Origin: Liolophura sinensis
Taxonomy: Eukaryota > Mollusca > Polyplacophora > Chitonida > Chitonidae
Direction of reading: 5' to 3'
DNA: 64,000 nt
Assembly: GCF_032854445.1 (NCBI RefSeq)
Contig: NC_088303.1
Coordinates: forward strand, 11,105,501 to 11,169,500
Numbering within the stretch: the first letter of the stretch is position 1; every line of letters begins with the position of its first letter. The translations under genes were made by a program, and so were the position numbers. Of this stretch, positions 40,990-54,059 are shown piece after piece. The notes below the pieces were generated by a model. It saw only the letters and a program-made list of their open reading frames with translations, was not told the DNA's origin and did not search any database.

Positions 40990-41760
40990 TACATCGGTAT
41001 TTCAGTACATGTCTGCAGCTTTACTTGTGCACAAATCTCCTATTATTGTTATATTTACTGGAAGAACTGTTCCCATTAGGTTCTTGTAGAGGAACTTAAT
41101 ATCACTACAACAATCGACACAACATCAAAGTATTCTATAACAACCCATACTCTGGAGAAAACATCAGCCCTTTCTGAACCAGAGGGATATATCTGTACGT
41201 ATGCCACAACTCTACAAAGATTCCAAAAAGGCATCAGTCCCAAGTTCAAGCTCGATTTACGGCGGAATCTGGAAGCTGTACCACCAAACTTGTAGTTGCT
41301 CTCTTAACGAAGGTATTACAAAAAGTACAGTCAGAAAAAGTACTTCAGCAAAAACAACACAAAAACTCTCTTGAAAACTGCTAACGTCTCACTGAAGAAC
41401 TAGACAGTCAAATACATATAACGTATCGTCATATGTCTACTTGGGATTTCTCCACTCTTTGTACTACAATTCCTTACACAGATTTAAATGACATTCGATA
41501 TACAGGTTCTACCAAGTCCATAAAACTGTCACTTTGTCAGTCATACGGGACGGAAATCAAAACAGAAGGAATCGTTTGTCGACCTACATCAAACATGTTA
41601 GAAGTAACATCTAAATATGACCAAAGGCTCGAGTCTGTGATATACTGTTTTGAGCCAAAGCCAGGTGCTCAGGATTGCTTGGAGAGTTTACACGCTCAAA
41701 CAAACCACTGATCACTACCATCTCTAGTTTACACCAGCTTTATTACATATATTAGTTTAC
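40990..41760 (+). pseudogene. Reverse-transcriptase fossil at copy 2 start
   Basis: TTCCCATTAGGTTCTTGTAGAGG, CAACCCATACTCTGGAGAAAACATCAGCCC and ATGCCACAACTCTACAAAGATTCC (MPQLYKDSK) are followed by the block equivalent to 1-460, with DFSTLCTTIPYTDL at 41433-41500. The part before 41291 lies upstream of what copy 1 shows. Confidence 0.6.
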
Positions 41761-41837
41761 TATATGATGACAATCTTAAATACGGGTACAACATTTGTAG
41801 GTGTACGATCACAATCTCCCAGTTAGCAGCGTTGTCT

Positions 41838-41941
41838 AAGCTACATGGTAACGTTCACTACCTAAAGTGTTGTTGAAGCTACATGGTAACGTTCACTACC
41901 TAAAGTGTTGTTTAAGCTACCTGGTGATGTTCACAACCTAA
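41838..41941. repeat. 38-bp tandem repeat, copy 2
   Basis: Three units as at 563-668. Confidence 0.88.
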
Positions 41942-42059
41942 AGATGGAACAATGAGCGTTGATGCTCATAGTCCTGACAAGGCTAAGGTACCATCGCCAT
42001 TTTCCATTCAGTTTACACTCGTATGTTAATTTGAATTTATCCTTACAGTTTTTTTTTAT

Positions 42060-42580
42060 GACATAAGATGCCCATTTTAACGGTTGGAGATTTATATACG
42101 TATGTCTCCCCAAAAGATCAGTGATGACTTGAAAGTGAATGTATTTTTAAGGACTAATTACAGACATATAGGAATATGTATAAATAGTTGACATTTTGTT
42201 CACAGATGTCCATTTGGTGCCCGATTATTGCTTTACGTTATACCGCTGAAGAACGAAATATCCCACGTGGCTGGTGACCCTTGTATGTAGTTAAACTGAA
42301 GAGGGCTGTGTTGCCTTCGACGTGATGCAGCAGTGACCGATTTTATTAAACGTCCATACCATTAGTGATAAAATTCTGTCAATTAAATCTGTGTAAGGAA
42401 TTGTAGTATGAAGAGTGGAGAAATCCCGAGTAGACATATGACGACACGGTATATGTATTTGACTGTCTAGTTCTTCAATGAGACGTTTGCAGTTTTTAAG
42501 AAAGTATTTGCTGTTGTACAGAAGTAGTTTTCTCTGACTGTACTTTTGCAATACCTTCGTTAAGAGAGTAAGAGTTAAAA
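42060..42580 (-). pseudogene. Reverse-transcriptase fossil, best DFSTL block
   Basis: An 86-codon minus-strand frame (42551-42291) reads FLKNCKRLIEELDSQIHIP, then DFSTLHTTIPYTDLIDRIL, then VWTFNKIGHCCITSK. This gives the expected order LKN-EL, DFSTLYTTIPH, F.KNG.R in one frame. About 375 bp of this segment are missing from copy 1 at about 790. Confidence 0.7.
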
Positions 42581-42702
42581 GAGATTTTTTTGTAAAGGTT
42601 TCGAGCTCCGAGAGGACAATTTTCTAATTAGCTCTTATATTTATGTTTTTCGGCTCTGAAGACTTCGGACCAACTTTTGCAATACCTTCGTTAAGAGAGC
42701 AA

Positions 42703-43009
42703 CTACATGTATAAGTTTGGTGGTACAGCTTCCAGATTCCGCCGTAAATCGAGCTTGGTCTTGGGATTTATTTTTGTACAATTGTGGCATATGTACGGAT
42801 GTATCCCTCTGGTTGAGACAAGGCTGATGTTTTCTCCAGAGTATGGTTTGTTATACAATACGTTGATGTTGTGGCGATTGATGTACTGATATTCAGCTCC
42901 TCTACAAGAACCTGATGGGAATAGTTCTTCCAGTAAATATAACATTATTAGGAGATTTGTGCACAAGAAGAATAATTTGAAAGCCATCAATATGAAGGTT
43001 ATCAAGCAC
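42703..43009 (-). pseudogene. Reverse-transcriptase fossil, upstream part, copy 2
   Basis: Counterpart of 1079-1395, with a 100-codon frame and a few substitutions. Same interpretation. Confidence 0.5.
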
Positions 43010-43735
43010 CTTTCGCGCTGTAAAGCCCTTCAGAACTTGTTTGACTGTCTTGTGAGCATCGGTATTCGTATAAAGGATTGGATACACGAATTTTTTCTTT
43101 ACAACCTTGGACCAAATGTCAATGTCTGAAGGTTCTACCTTCTCCCCTTTAGATTAATTTTTTCTTAAGAATTCAAGCTCCGAAAGGACAATTTTCCAGT
43201 TAGCTCTTATATTTATGTTTCCCTGCTGTGAATACTTCGGACCAATGGCCATAATTTACAACATTAAGGTTACTAGTCATGAGATGTTTCCAGGGATTGA
43301 AACTAAAGTCTGACGATGCACAGTCACAAATGTATCGCCCAAATGTATACTTAGACGCGCAATTATATCTCTTGGATGCGATGTGTTCGGTGTATTAGTG
43401 GGAATTATGCATATTTGGACTCGTATGTTGAAACAGAAAGTGTAGAACTGGACGTTGCTCAATATTTTAAGACAAAGTGCATAGAATAATGTGCGTAGAG
43501 CGTGTATGCAATATGGTTGTTTTAGACAAACCTACAGGATAGTTCACAGTCATATTGCTCTGAACCGACTTCCTTAACTTCCTCACACCATGGCACTCGA
43601 ACGGCTGTGTTGTGTTAATGTCGTGTTATTGACTAGATGTTAGGTTGCCAACGGGTCACATTCTGCAGAGAAATATACTGCTGACAACTTGTATATATAC
43701 AAATGTCCTTTATAATTCTTGACAACTGGTTTAGT
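43010..43735. other. Non-coding duplicated flank
   Basis: Counterpart of 1396-2105; no gene seen. Confidence 0.7.
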
Positions 43736-43992
43736 TTTAACCGTTACCGACTGAGGACTGGTACATTTTACCATTAGAGGGTGAGGGCTGGTATATTTTA
43801 ATACTAACGGGTTTGAATTGCTTTATATTGCCATCAGCGGGTGAGAACTGGTATATTTTACCGTTGGCCTTTGTAGACTGGTATATTTTACCATTAGCGG
43901 ATGAGGATTGGTATATTTTACAATCAGTAGGTGAGGATTGGTATATTTTACCATGACCGAGTGTAGACTGGAATACGAATTTCGGATGCATC
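43736..43992 (-). repeat. 30-bp minisatellite, 3' side of gene A'
   Basis: Counterpart of 2106-2365 with the same number of units. Confidence 0.9.
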
Positions 43993-44862
43993 TTTAGAAC
44001 GTTTTAGGAGATCTTCATGATCCACTGTAATTATTCACACCAAAAAATGCCGCTTTAATTGTTTTCATTCTTAAAGAAACACCACCAGCAAACCATTTTA
44101 AATTATTGTATACTCTTTCTGATTCTTTGGGCGGTGGATGTTCTTTGTCTCTCCGTTTTGCGCTGTCAAACGTTCGTTGAAGACCAGTTGTTTACCACCA
44201 ATACGTTGTGCATATCTGTACGTCACATGTGGGAATGTTCGTCCGTAACTTGCCAAAGGGTTTACACCAGGAATTCCGTTTCACTTCATGCATAAACCTG
44301 AGCGCGGTCGTCGGATAGGTAGACGAGTCTTTAGTAAACAATAACAAAACCAGTAAAAATATTTAAATCAAAGTATTATTTCCTTTAACGATGTGGTTTC
44401 AAGTTTTAGACATGTTATACATCATATAGGTCTTTTTCGAAAATATTGAACAAATCATACCTGTAGCTTTTACCTTGAAAATGACAAACGTAACGCACCT
44501 AACAGAATAATCAGTAAATCATCACATGCATACAGTAAACAAAACACGGAGAACGAATTAAGTCTTGAAAAGGATATTTTAATTCCACCTTAATATAGTC
44601 AACATGACATCGAAAACTGTTACATGATGGCTCTAGAGAACATTTTAACAGAGGAAAGTTTGTTAAAAGTTGATTAGGAATAAGTGTAGCTATGAATGAT
44701 GACGTTGGGCGTGGTAGATGTTTGTTTACCTTTGTGTGTAACTATTTTAACAATTTGCTTGCACTTGACTTGAGATACAAATTACAAACAACACTTCAGA
44801 TGCATAGACATTATCTCTTTGAAACTGCGGGAGTAGCCAATAAGTTATACGACAAAGATCAT
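43993..44862. other. 3' flank of gene A'
   Basis: Counterpart of 2366-3236; no gene seen. Confidence 0.6.
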
Positions 44863-46821
44863 TTACCATTTGTCCATTGGTACAGCTCTGGGGATTTTCA
44901 GATCTGTGAATCTACCCGGTTTAACCAGAGACACGCTAAAGCTACAGAAACCGTTATTCTCACAGCCAATGATGGTTCCTTCACGACCGTTAACACTGAG
45001 CTGGTCAAACTGGTCAAGGTATAGGACGGCGGAGTTGGAGGCCGTGACACAATCACCTTCTGCCTTGGCCGAGTTGACGACTTCTCCGTTCTGGGTCAGA
45101 TCCACATGGGCCTCCTTGGTGCTACCTTTTTTGCTTTGTACGTGATAGTTGATGGAATAGATCCCTGGCACAGGAGCAGTAAAGACGCCGTATTCTGTGT
45201 TGTACCCGCCATTGATGTTTGTGATGATGTTGTCAAAGTCAACAGGTGCGGGTTTATAGAAGTACTGGTCAGTGATTCTGACCACAGATGTGGCCACGGC
45301 GTCCTGAGGGTTGACGTATACTTCCGGCTGAGGCAGTTTCCGGGGAAATCGGTCAGAAGGTCTACCTGGTTGGGCACCTACTCCCATTCCATTACCTCCA
45401 GCACCTCCAATGCCTCCGGGCCCACCGGCACCTCCAATGCCTCCGGGCACTCCAGCTCCTCCGAATCTTCCAATGCCTCCGGGCCCTCCAGCACCTCCAA
45501 TGCCTCTGGACCCTCCAGCACCTCGGACTCTTCCAGCACTTCCGAGTCCTGCACCACTGTCACGTGCACCATCCTGATTAGCTCTTGCAGGACCCTGGCG
45601 CCCTCCTCTACCAAAGGGACCTTCAAACGGGAAACCTGATTAGGAAAGAGATATAGTGTGAAAGAAACACTGAGAAATGAGACGCATAAAAATTAACATA
45701 TTGGTGCTGAATTATGTACATGAGTGGCCATCAGAGACCAATCAAGTCATTTACCTGGCAGCTTGTTACCTACAGTATGTACTCGGTCGCTATATATTCT
45801 AAACGAGAGGACTGTCCCCTCTGGGGCAAGGTAACATATGCGGAACTCAAATAGCTGAATCGAAGATTTCCTTCAAACCTGAATATGTTTCAGATCTGAT
45901 TTGCTTGGTGATAAAATAGTTAAATAAGTTAAAATATCCTAATAAAACGATGGGTCTGTTTTTGGAAGATCTGAAGAAGGTTTGCTAGCCTAACTTTAAT
46001 TACCCCAAACCCTGAAGTATATACATTGGTAATAAATGTTATCACCTCACTTTAGTGGAGCAGTTATAACAAACTGCGGCTATTTCAGGTCATAAAGGTA
46101 TTATATAGACTAAACATGGTCAAGGGTTTCTGTTGTATATTTCTATTATTTCATTTTCATTTAGCGGCAAATTCTTACCCCTTGGGTGCGATTAATTCCC
46201 ACGTAAAGTATCTGTCAAACGGTAAATATTTTAGACTTAAATCTAATTATTACAGAACATAAATGTTTTAAACTGAGGGAATGTCCATGTATCTTAGGTA
46301 ATTTACATATATGGTCTATCTTACGATCTGTTATCTAAAGGCGGAGTATATCCATACGTCTGACCGCTTATTAAAGAGCGTCAGTCTTAGAGCATGCAAA
46401 CAGGACTGGTTGGAGCTGTGTTTAGTATATGTGACTTGGTAGGGTTTGATGTTATGCTGTCTTTCACATAGTGCTTCAGTGGGGGCAGCCCATTGACACC
46501 ATGGACTCACGCCACCACAAGAAGACGCCTTATATGTACACACACGTAATGACTCTTCATCGTCAAATGATAATAGCAATAAAGTATTGCTAAATATGAC
46601 GTGAAACCCCAAGAATGCATATACATACCCCCTTTTAACCAACTATTTAATTATTGTCTTTGTAATGAAATAATTATCATTTTATAACATTCTCCACGGC
46701 ATGATATGCCTGACAGGTATATCTTACCTGGACCATGGTTGTAGTAAGGTGGAGACCAACCACCGAATGCAGGAATGACGAACATACAGACGGCCACCGT
46801 GACAAGAGTCAGAGACGCCAT
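44863..46821 (-). CDS. Gene A': secreted Gly-Gly-X / C1q-domain protein
   Basis: Exon 1 is 46821-46728 and exon 2 45635-44863, with a 1092-bp phase 1 intron, giving 288 residues. Layout as gene A: signal peptide, GPFGRGGRQGP linker, GGX triplets, C1q domain ending MDKW. It differs from A by loss of six residues (two GGX triplets, GAGGVG) before AQPGRP, by FPRKLPQ where A has FPWKLPQ, by RITDQYF where A has RTTDQYF, and by retaining Cys in GDCVTASNS. The frame is open throughout and the splice sites are intact. Divergently paired with B' across the shorter satellite. Confidence 0.9.
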
Positions 46822-46910
46822 GTTTGTAGGTTGATCTGAGGACTCACAAGTAATTCTTCTCCAAAAATCTTCTGTAAAACTGTCCCAGAAGCGTTGTGTT
46901 GTCTCCGGTA

Positions 46911-46970
46911 CACCTAATCACTTATATACACGCTGAGTAGGGTGGGGACCAAATAAGTTACCTTGAGGAA
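46911..46970 (-). promoter_or_regulatory. Promoter block of gene A'
   Basis: TATATAAG on the minus strand at 46928-46921, preceded by CCCCACCCTACTCAGCG and CCTCAAGGTAACTTATTTGG, as at gene A. It has GCGTGTATA where A has ACGTGTATA. Confidence 0.82.
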
Positions 46971-47881
46971 TGTTTTATTTGCAATATACGCTTTGATGTT
47001 ATTGAAAAGAAATAAGAAAAGAAGCAAGGTTTACTGTTATCTAATATGCAATTTCAAATCAATGGTTATGGGATCGAGCTTATTTTTAACTTTAGGCTTA
47101 AATGATACTATACTGATTATACCTAAAAACAGGAGATTACACGTCTTCTGGTTTCATCATTATACCGAATGTTTGCTTTTTGATGCTCTTTATAAATAAT
47201 AATTTCGGGACGTATGAGATGACTGTTTGTTTAACCTTCGCATTTTCATATGAGATTTAATGATAATTTTTTATTTGATGATTGTTTGCCGCTGTCAGTG
47301 TAATTAACATGCATGCTGCTCTTAGCGTATATTACGACAAAATCAGATTTATCAGTGTTGAGTTTTCAAAAAGGTTGACTATATCTACACTGATATTGAG
47401 CCTAGTCATCGACTCTGTGCTGTTTTAGGATGTAATCTGTGTTATAACTGTGGGTTGTAAGCCAAAAGAAATAAAACGACTGAGGAAGTATACTGTGTGA
47501 TACGACAATGACGGGTAAGTGTTGACGAAAAAAAAACATCGCCTTAACCAACTTTTTGTGAAATTAGACAGCTCGAGATCTCAAAAGTTTTTTAATCAAA
47601 GGTAAAAAGAAACATGCTGTGATTTTATAGATTGTGGTAAGAAATCGTTGTTGGAAAATACAAAAAGGTTTCCCTGTAATAGATGTTGAGCAATGTGGAG
47701 ATCAATGCCAGCATCTGTAAAGTATAATGGTGTATAATATATGAATTTAGCAGCTCATGAACTGAACTGCTGTATTATATTGTATCAGTATCAGTATGTT
47801 TAGTGTGAAAAAACTAGCTTCCTTTTGGATACGTTTCAGTAATCAGAACTAAATTTTCAAATTAAATTAAATGAGACGAAC
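46971..47881. other. Upstream arm between A' and satellite
   Basis: Counterpart of 5371-6273; no gene seen. Confidence 0.7.
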
Positions 47882-49204
47882 GTTAACTTTATAAAATTGG
47901 GTAATACCATATATAAACAGTGTACATTTATTCCGATGCGTACCAATTATGCTCTCATAATTCATTCAGTAGTGTAGGAAAAACAGCTAAAGGGAGAGAA
48001 GCGTAAAAAAGGATAAGGGAAACATGATGTGGTGTTAACTTTATAAAATTGGGTGATACTGTATATAAACAGTGTGCATTTATTCCGATAAGTACCAATT
48101 GTGCTCTCCTTTTGGTGGTCTCATAATTCATTCAGTAGTGTAGGAAAAACAACTTAAGGGAGAGAAGCATGAAAAAGGATAAGGGAAACCTGATGTGGTG
48201 TTAACTTTATAAAATTGGGTGATACTATATATAAACAGTGTACATTTATTCCGATGAGTACCAATTGTGCTCTCCTTTTGGTGGTCTCATAATTCATTCA
48301 GTAGTGTAGGAAAAGCAACTTAAGGGAGAGAAGCGTGAAAAGGGATAATTGAAACCTGATGTGGTGTTAACTTTATAAAATTGGGTGATACCATAGATAA
48401 ACAGTGTACATTTATTCCGACGAGTACCAATTGTGCTCTCCTTTTGGTGATCTCATAATTCATTCAGTAGTGTAGGAAAAACAGCTTAAGGGAGAGAAGC
48501 GTAAAAAAGGATAAGGGAAACATGATGTGGTGTTAACTTTATAAATTGGGTGATACCATATATAAACAGTGTATATTTATTCCGATGAGTACCAATTGTG
48601 CTCTCCTTTTGGTGGTCTCATAATTCATTCAGTAGTGTAGGAAAAACAACTTAAGGGAGAGAAGCGTAAAAAATTATCAGAGAAACCTGATGTGGTGTTA
48701 ACTTTATAAAATTGGGTGATATCATATATAAACAGTGTACATTTATTCCGATGAGAACCAACTGTGCACTCCTTTTGGTGATCTCAAAATTCATTCAGAA
48801 GTGTAGGAAAAACAACTTAAGAGAGAGACACGTGAAAAAGGATAAGGGAAACCTGATGAGGTGTTAACTTTATAAAATTGGGTGATACTATATATAAACA
48901 GTGTACATTTATTCCAATGAGTACCAGTTGTGCTCTCCTTTTGGTGGTTTCATAATTCATTCAGTAGTGTAGGAAAAACAACTTAAGGGAGAGAAGCGTA
49001 AGAAAGGATAAGGGAAACCTGATGTGGTGTTAACTTTATAAAATTGGGTGATATCATATATAAACAGTGTACATTTATTCCGATGAGTACCAGTTGTGCT
49101 CTCCTTTTGGTGGTTTCATTATTCATTCAGTAGTGTAGGAAAAACAACTTAAGGGAGAAAAGCGTAAGAAAGGATAAGGGAAACCTGATGTGGTGTTAAC
49201 TTTA
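47882..49204 (+). repeat. 166-bp satellite array, 8 units
   Basis: Units start at 47882, 48034, 48200, 48366, 48532, 48697, 48863 and 49029, ending at 49195. Period 166 bp (first 152, one 165). The marker variants occur once (48532-48863), so the three-unit higher-order pattern seen in copy 1 is not repeated here. The two-unit difference accounts for most of the offset change between the duplicates. Confidence 0.95.
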
Positions 49205-50320
49205 TGTGCGTTCCTCTCATTTAATTTAATTTTTGAAAATTTAGTCCTAAATTGTTAAAAAGTATTAAGACGTGAGCTCGTTTTTTTCATACTAAACATT
49301 GACTGACAGAATGTAATATAGCAGTTCAGGTGATGAGTCAGACATTATAGATCACTATACTTTACAGATGCTGGCATTGATCTCCACATTGCTCAACATT
49401 TATCACAGGAAAGCCTTGTTTGTATTTTGAGACACCAATTTCTTACCACAATTTATATAAGGAGGGCATTTTTCTTTCTACCTTTCGTTAACAAACCTTT
49501 GATATCATGAACTGTCTGATTTTATAAAGAGTGTGTTAGGTCATATACTTTTAAAGGCTCGTAATTGTACAGGGTTCAGTAAAAATAATGAAGTTAATGC
49601 ATTACCAATTAAATATAAAAGGGTTTCACTACGATCCCGGCATGTTGGTCGAAAGCTAATGAAACCGTTTACTTTTGCGTGGTGATGCCTTGACTTCATT
49701 ATTATAAGTTAATAAGGTTATTTTCCTTTCATCAGCACTTCTTTGTCTTTAAAGGTCCGTCTTTGTCGTATCACACAGTAAACTCCCTCGGTCGTTTTAT
49801 TTGTTTTGGCTCACCACCCACAATTATGACACAGATTACATCCTAAAACAGTTCATAGTCGATGACTTGGCCCTAACATCAGTGACAGAAGACTGGTTAG
49901 GTTTAGATGTAAACCTTTTTGAAAACTCAACATCAAATCATCTGATTTTATGGTAATAGGCGCTAAGAGCAGCATGTATCCTAGTTACACTGACAGGGAC
50001 AAAGACTCAACAAATAAGAAATTATCATTTAATCTCATATGGAAATACGAAGGTTGCACAAAGAAATCATCTCATACGTCCCGAAATTCTTCTTTATGAA
50101 GACAATCAAAAAGCAAACATTCGATATAAGAGTGAAAACAGAAGACGTGTAATCTCCTGTTTTCAGGTATAATCAATATAGTAGCATACGGCTAAAATGA
50201 AAAGATAAGATTGAAGCAATAATGTAACCATTATTTAAAAACTGCATATTATATAACACTAAACCTTGTTTCTTTTCTCATTTCTTTTCATTAATAACGA
50301 AGCCCATATTGCAAATAAAA
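49205..50320. other. Upstream arm between satellite and B'
   Basis: Counterpart of 7930-9049, including the hairpin at 49578-49709. Confidence 0.7.
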
Positions 50321-50377
50321 CATTCCTCAAGGTAACTTATGTGGTTCCCACCCTACTCAGCGTGTATATAAGTGATC
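50321..50377 (+). promoter_or_regulatory. Promoter block of gene B'
   Basis: CCTCAAGGTAACTTATGTGG, CCCACCCTACTCAGCG and TATATAAG at 50365-50372; the ATG at 50474 is 109 bp downstream, as in gene B. Confidence 0.82.
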
Positions 50378-50473
50378 AGGTGTACCGGAGACAACACAGT
50401 GCTTGAGGAGCAGCTTTACACCAGACTTTTCGGAGACAGAACTACTTGGGAGTCCTCAGATCAACCTACAAAC

Positions 50474-52366
50474 ATGGCGTCTCTGACTCTTGTCACGGTG
50501 GCCGTCTGTATGTTCGTCATTCCTGCATTCGGTGGTTGGTCTCCACCTTACTACAACCATGGTCCAGGTAAGGTTTACCTGTCAGGCATATCATGCCGTG
50601 GAGAATGTTATACAATGATTATTATTTCATTACAAAGACAATAACTAAATAGTTGTTTAAAAGGGGGTATGTTTATTTATGCTTTGGGTTTTACGTCGTA
50701 TTTAGCAATACTTTATTGCTATTATCATTTGACGATGAACAGCCATTACGTGTGTATATATATACTGCGTCTTCTTGTGGTAGCATGGTGTCAATGGGCT
50801 GCCCCCACTGAAGCACCATGCGGAAGACAGCATAACATCAAACCCCACCAAGTCACACTATATTAATCACCGGGCGAACCAGTCCTGCTTGCATGCCCTG
50901 AGACCAACGCTCTTTTATCAAAGAAGCGGTCAGACGGATGGATGTGGTTCACCTTTAGATAACGGATCGTAAGATAGAACGTATATGTAAATTATCTAAG
51001 ATACAAATTCATTCCGTATGCTTTAAAACATTTTGTGCTTTGTAATAATTAGACTCAGGTCACAGCTATTTACTGTTTGACATATACTTTATGTGAGAAT
51101 TAATTTGCTGCTATGTTAAAATGAAAGCACAGAAATATACAACAGAAATTTATGACCATGTTTAGGCTATATAATACCTTTATGACCTAAAATAGCCGCC
51201 GTTTGTTATAACTGCTTCACTGAAGTGAGGTGATAACATTTGTCACCATGGTATAGCCCCAGGGCTTTGAATAGTTAGTGTTAGTCTAGCGAACCTTCTT
51301 CAGGTCTTCAAAATACGGACATATCGTTTTATTTAGTTATTTTAACTTAAGTTATTTCATAACCAATCAAATCAGTTCTAAAACATATTCAGATCTGAAG
51401 GAAATCTTCGATACAGGTGTTCTGCTTGTGTTATCTTCTTCCTGGGGGAACAGTCGTTCCGTTTAGAATATGCAGCGACTGAGTATACACTGTAGGTAAG
51501 AAGCTGCCAGGTCACTGACTTGATTGGTCTCTGATGGCCGCTCATGTACATAATTCAGCACTACTATGTTCATTTTTATGCGTCTCATTTCTCAGTGTTT
51601 GTTTCTCACTATATCTGCTTACCAATCAGCTTACCCGCTTGAAAGTCCCTTTGGTAGAGGAGGGCGCCAGGGTCCTGCAAGAGCTAATCAGGATGGTGCA
51701 CGTGATAGTGGTGCAGGACTCGGAGGTGCTGGTGGACTCGGAGGGCTTGGAAGACTCGGAGGAGCTGGGGGGCCCGGAGGAATTGGAAGTGCTGGAGGGC
51801 GCGGAGGCGCTGGAGGTGATAGAGTGGGTGTTGGTGCTGGCGGTGTCGGAGGTGCCCAACCAGGTAGACCTTTTGACCGAATTCCCCCGAAACTGCCTCA
51901 GCCGGAAGTATTCGTCAACCCTCAGGACGCCGTGGCCACATCTGTGGTCAGAACCACTGACCAGTACTTCTATAAACCCGCACCTGTTGACTTTGACAAC
52001 ATCATCACAAACATCAATGGCGGGTACAACACAGAATATGGTGTCTTCACTGCTCCTGTGCCAGGAATCTATTCCATCAACTATCACGTACAAAGCAAGA
52101 AAGGCAGCACCAAAGAGGCCCATGTGGATCTGATCCAGAACGGAGAAGTCGTCAACTCGGCCAAGGCAGAAGGTGATTGTGTCACGGCCTCCAACTCCGC
52201 CGTCCTCTACCTTGACCAGTTTGACCAGCTCAGTGTTAACGGTCGTGAAGGAACCATCATTGGCTGTGAGAATAACGGTTTCTGTAGCTTTAGCGTGTCT
52301 CTGGTTAAACCGGGTAGATTCACGGATCTGAAAATCCCCAGAGCTGTACCAATGGACAAATGGTAA
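50474..52366 (+). CDS. Gene B': secreted Gly-Gly-X / C1q-domain protein
   Basis: Exon 1 is 50474-50567 and exon 2 51630-52366, with a 1062-bp phase 1 intron, giving 276 residues. Same domains as gene B. It is nine residues shorter: two GGX triplets (VGGAGG) and one more (VAG) are missing, both as whole triplets. The first exon 2 base is C, not G, so the split codon is Ala where the others have Gly. Other changes include VFVNPQD where B has VYVNPQD, HVDLIQNG where B has HVDLTQNG, and PLESPFG where B has PFEGPFG. All three C1q cysteines are kept. The upstream Met at 50372 lies in the TATA box. Confidence 0.9.
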
Positions 52367-53229
52367 ATGATCTTTGTCGTATAACTTATTGCTTACTCCC
52401 GTACTTTCAAAGAATAGTAGATAATGTCTACGCATTTGAAGTGTTGTTTGTAATTTGTATTTTCCGTAAAGTGCATGCAAATTGTGAAGGTAGTTACACA
52501 CAACGCGCTACCACGCCCAACGCTATGATTCATTGGTACACTTATTCCTTATTAACTTTCAATCAACTCTCTGCTGTTAAAATGTTCTCTACAATCGTCA
52601 TATAACAGTTTTCGATGTCATGTTGACTTTATTATAGTGAAATTACAATATCCTTTTCAAGATTAAATTCGTTCTCCGTGTTTTGTTTACTGCATGCAGG
52701 TGATGATTTATTGATTATTTTGTTAGGTGTGTTATGTTTGTCATTTCACGGTAAAAGCTACATGTATGATTGATTTAAACAATGCTTTTTAAACAGACCT
52801 ATATGAGGTATAACATGTTTGAAACTTGAAAGCACATCTCTCAAGGAAACAATACTTTTAATTATTTTTCCTGATTTTGTTATTGTTTAATGAAGACTAG
52901 CCTACCTATCCTACGACCGCGCTCAATTTTATGCATGAAGTGAAACAAAGTTCCGGACGAACATTCCCACATGTGACGTTCAGATATGGAGAACGCATTG
53001 GTGGTAAACAAGTGGTTTTCAACGAACGTTTGACGGCGCATAACAGCAATACAAGAAACGACCACGTGTACTGTCAAAAAAAAATCAGAAAGAGTAAGCG
53101 ATAATTTAAACAGGTTTCCTGTGGCATTTCTTTAGGATTGGAAACTAATAACGCGGCATTTTTGATGTGAATAATTAGAGTGAATCATGAAGATCTCCTA
53201 AAACCTTGTGAAGTTGAATCCGACATTCG
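52367..53229. other. 3' flank of gene B'
   Basis: Counterpart of 11101-11974; no gene seen. Confidence 0.6.
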
Positions 53230-53560
53230 TATTTTAGTCTGCGCCCATTAATTGTAAAATTTACCAGTCCTCATCCGCTGATTATAAAATATACCAGTCC
53301 TCATCCGTTAATGGTGAAATATACCAGTCCTCACTTTCTAATGGTGAAATATACCAGACCTCATCCGCTAATGACAAAATATACCAATCCTCACTCCCTA
53401 ATAGTAAAATATACCAGTCCAAAAAAGCTAATGGTGAAATATACCAGTCTTCACCTGCTCATGGCAAAATATACTAGTTCTCACCCGTTAATGATAAAAT
53501 ATACCACCCCTCACCCTCTAATGGTAAAATGTACCAGTCCTCAGTGGGTAATGGTTAAAA
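53230..53560 (+). repeat. 30-bp minisatellite, 3' side of gene B'
   Basis: About 11 units, against about 18 in copy 1; the block of near-identical ACCCGTTAATGG units at 12050-12250 is missing here. Confidence 0.92.
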
Positions 53561-54059
53561 CTAAGTCAGATGTCAAGAACTATAAAGGACATTTGTATAT
53601 ATTTACAAGTTGTCAGCAGTATATTTCTCTGCAGAATGTGAATCGTTGGCAACCTAACATCTGGTCAATGACACGATATTAACATAACACAGCTGTTCAA
53701 GTGCCATGGTGGGAGGAAGTTAAAGAAGACGTAACTGTGTACTATCTTGTAGGTTTGTCTAAAACAACCATATAACATACACGCTCTACACACATTATTC
53801 CTCTTAAAATATTGAGTAAAGTGATCACACAAGTAACGTACAGTTCTACACTTTCTGTTTCAACATATGAGAGTCTCCAACATGCGTAATTCCTACTGAT
53901 TCCTACTGAACACATCACATACATGTGGGCACTACAGTTGTGACTGCTCATTGTCAAACTTTAGCTTCAATCCCTGGAAACTGCTCATGACTAACAACCT
54001 TAATATTGCAAATAATGATGATTAATATTATATTTCTGGGAAGAATTATTACTATCAGG
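53561..54059. other. Outer arm segment, retained in copy 2
   Basis: Contains the block 53740-54010 (TGTAGGTTTGTCTAAAACAACC ... CATGACTAACAACCTTAATATTG), the inverse of about 1640-1910, absent from copy 1's right arm. No gene seen. Confidence 0.65.
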
